Assembly: GCA_934359535.1 (NCBI GenBank)
Contig: CAKRLN010000122.1
Span: forward strand, 1 to 6,580
Origin: an uncultured Lachnospiraceae bacterium
GTDB lineage: Bacteria; Bacillota; Clostridia; Lachnospirales; Lachnospiraceae
Direction of reading: 5' to 3'
DNA length: 6,580 nt
This document shows, in pieces, positions 5,544-6,580 of this stretch; position 1 is the first letter of the stretch; every line of letters starts with the position of its first letter. The translations under genes were made by a program, and so were the position numbers. The notes under the pieces are model-generated. The model was given only the letters and a program-made list of their open reading frames with translations. It did not search any database and was not told where the DNA came from.

Positions 5544-6580
5544 TCACAAGACCGCGTGTGAATTCATTTTTTGGGCAGCTTCCGCCGGCTGAAATTACAA
5601 GCTGACGGTATAAATCCGCGGCAAAAAGATCTTTTTTCAGCATGGAAAAGGCATGGGCATCAAGGCTTTTTGAGGCATCAGCAACCTTTGTGATGAGGGG
5701 CGCGGATGCTTCTTTTTTTAATGCGGAAAGAAGCGGTGATGCATGCTTCCGGAAGCCAAGAATGCGAAGATAAGGAATGCTGTCTGGCGTTTTGGCAAAA
5801 GCATAGTCCTCCTGTCGGATATCAAGCAGAATATGAAGCAGTGCGCGGCTGATTCTTGTGTAAGCAAGCTCCTTGGATTTTAAAAGCGCGGTAAACTGGG
5901 AAAATCCAGTATATTCGGGCAGTCTTTTTTGGATACGAAAGCCCAGCTCCCTGTTACAGTCTGCAAATACCGAAAAGTCCTCTGTGCATGAGAGAAGTCG
6001 GTAGCCAAGGATTGCAGAGAGGCAGTCTTTAGAAAGAAACGGTGCCCGTTTTGCATAATCTGACAGAACAGACAGGCTTTTTTCTGGCACGGCACCGGTA
6101 AGTGTATCCAAAACCTCAGAAACAGGCAGGTCAGAGTGGGAAGCCTCATAAAGCACCTTCCGGATTGCAGTTGCGGAGGCAAGCGGGGAGGCGATGGACG
6201 GATCGTGGTAGCCTGCTCCGGCACGCGGAATCAGAACCGGTGTCATGGAACAAGCCATAGGCACAGAAGAAAGAGCCTTTAAATATTCAATCGCAAGGAT
6301 GTTATTCGGGGAATTTAATACCCTTGTCAGCTCGTCAGATGAAAAACCGGACGCTTTTAAAAGCGGAAGAAGACAGCTGCTTCTTGCGGCTGCAAAGGAA
6401 GCTCCTTTTTTCAGTTCCTTTGAAAGACATTCCATGTAGGCTCCTTTCCCATCCAAAAGAACCGAAGCAATCTGCATAAGAAGGGATAAGTCCTGGCATT
6501 CTGCCCCAAAGCATATATGTGAGATAATGCCCATTTTCTGGAATAAAGTAATGCCTGCCCGGGCAAAATATTCAGCAGAA
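5533..6580 (-). CDS. tmcAL: tRNA(Met) cytidine acetate ligase TmcAL (partial, 5' end outside window)
   Basis: Cytosolic nucleotidyltransferase-fold enzyme (B. subtilis YlbM/TmcAL) that activates acetate with ATP and transfers it to C34 of elongator tRNA(Met), making N4-acetylcytidine. On the minus strand the frame stays open past the ATG at 6534 to the window edge, adding SAEYFARAGITLFQK before MGIIS. These extra residues fit the family, so the ATG at 6534 is internal. 348 residues are visible against about 400-415 in relatives; the missing part holds the N-terminal ATP-binding HIGH-like motif. Visible family motifs, numbered from the first visible residue: FGAE (24-27, usually FGSE), SPNNILAIEY (90-99), RAGAGYHD (119-126), ASATAIRK (134-141), and near the C-terminus LGFRKHASPLLSALKK and APLITKVAD. 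The stop is TAA at 5535-5533, 11 bases inside the end of dus. No clear terminator is visible after it within dus. Confidence 0.92.
   Translation of the reverse strand, partial: SAEYFARAGITLFQKMGIISHICFGAECQDLSLLMQIASVLLDGKGAYMECLSKELKKGASFAAARSSCLLPLLKASGFSSDELTRVLNSPNNILAIEYLKALSSVPMACSMTPVLIPRAGAGYHDPSIASPLASATAIRKVLYEASHSDLPVSEVLDTLTGAVPEKSLSVLSDYAKRAPFLSKDCLSAILGYRLLSCTEDFSVFADCNRELGFRIQKRLPEYTGFSQFTALLKSKELAYTRISRALLHILLDIRQEDYAFAKTPDSIPYLRILGFRKHASPLLSALKKEASAPLITKVADASKSLDAHAFSMLKKDLFAADLYRQLVISAGGSCPKNEFTRGLVIIP

Noticed and set aside
5559..5566. Perfect palindrome TGAATTCA near the dus/tmcAL junction.
   Set aside because: Eight bases with no loop, inside coding sequence; expected by chance.
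5544..5572. Terminator-like stem TCACA/TGTGA followed by T6 after dus.
   Set aside because: Only a 5-bp stem with an 8-base loop and a 5-base gap (ATTCA) to the T-run, inside the tmcAL coding sequence; too weak to annotate as a terminator.
5880..6224. Second minus-strand frame of 114 codons inside tmcAL.
   Set aside because: Out-of-frame shadow with no recognisable motif; the tmcAL frame carries the family motifs across the same bases.
1..6580. Search for CRISPR repeats, tRNA/rRNA, insertion-sequence ends, phage or defence genes.
   Set aside because: No regularly spaced repeats, cloverleaf sequences, transposase motifs or terminal inverted repeats were seen; every long gene is a recognisable housekeeping or transport family.

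Overview
The window is a gene-dense stretch of a Gram-positive Clostridia chromosome, most likely from the Lachnospiraceae (Roseburia/Agathobacter/Coprococcus-like gut anaerobes). This assignment is an inference. It rests on the style of the RNase H and cupin proteins, on the presence of TmcAL (the Firmicutes-type tRNA(Met) cytidine acetate ligase), on a moderate base composition, and on purine-rich Shine-Dalgarno sites. I see no mobile element, CRISPR array, rRNA or tRNA gene, and coding density is above 90%.

Layout, left to right. The window opens inside an NhaC-family Na+/H+ antiporter (2-1063, + strand, N-terminus outside the window). Six bases later comes a family-6 uracil-DNA-glycosylase-superfamily protein, DNA-deoxyinosine glycosylase (1070-1573). 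After a 103-base gap is an unusual 270-residue two-domain protein: an intact metal-binding cupin fused to an intact RNase HI domain (1677-2489). A CorA-type divalent cation transporter follows (2546-3430). A 70-base gap with a TATAAT box and an AT-rich inverted repeat then leads into aroB, 3-dehydroquinate synthase (3501-4613). Three bases after aroB starts a tRNA-dihydrouridine synthase (4617-5543). On the opposite strand, meeting it tail to tail with an 11-base overlap, is tmcAL (5533-6580, N-terminus outside the window).

How the genes relate. The six + strand genes form one directional run with at least two tightly coupled pairs, nhaC-glycosylase and aroB-dus. They do not form a single pathway: ion transport (NhaC, CorA), nucleic-acid maintenance (deoxyinosine glycosylase, RNase H), aromatic biosynthesis (AroB) and tRNA modification (Dus, and convergent TmcAL) are mixed. 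This looks like ordinary housekeeping chromosome rather than an accessory island, and I found no clear new multi-gene system.

The points most worth a second look are the cupin-RNase H fusion, which has well-placed internal translation starts in its linker; an AroB that keeps nearly all known active-site residues but has Arg in place of the second His of the GHTxGHA motif; and the inverted repeat over the probable aroB promoter.
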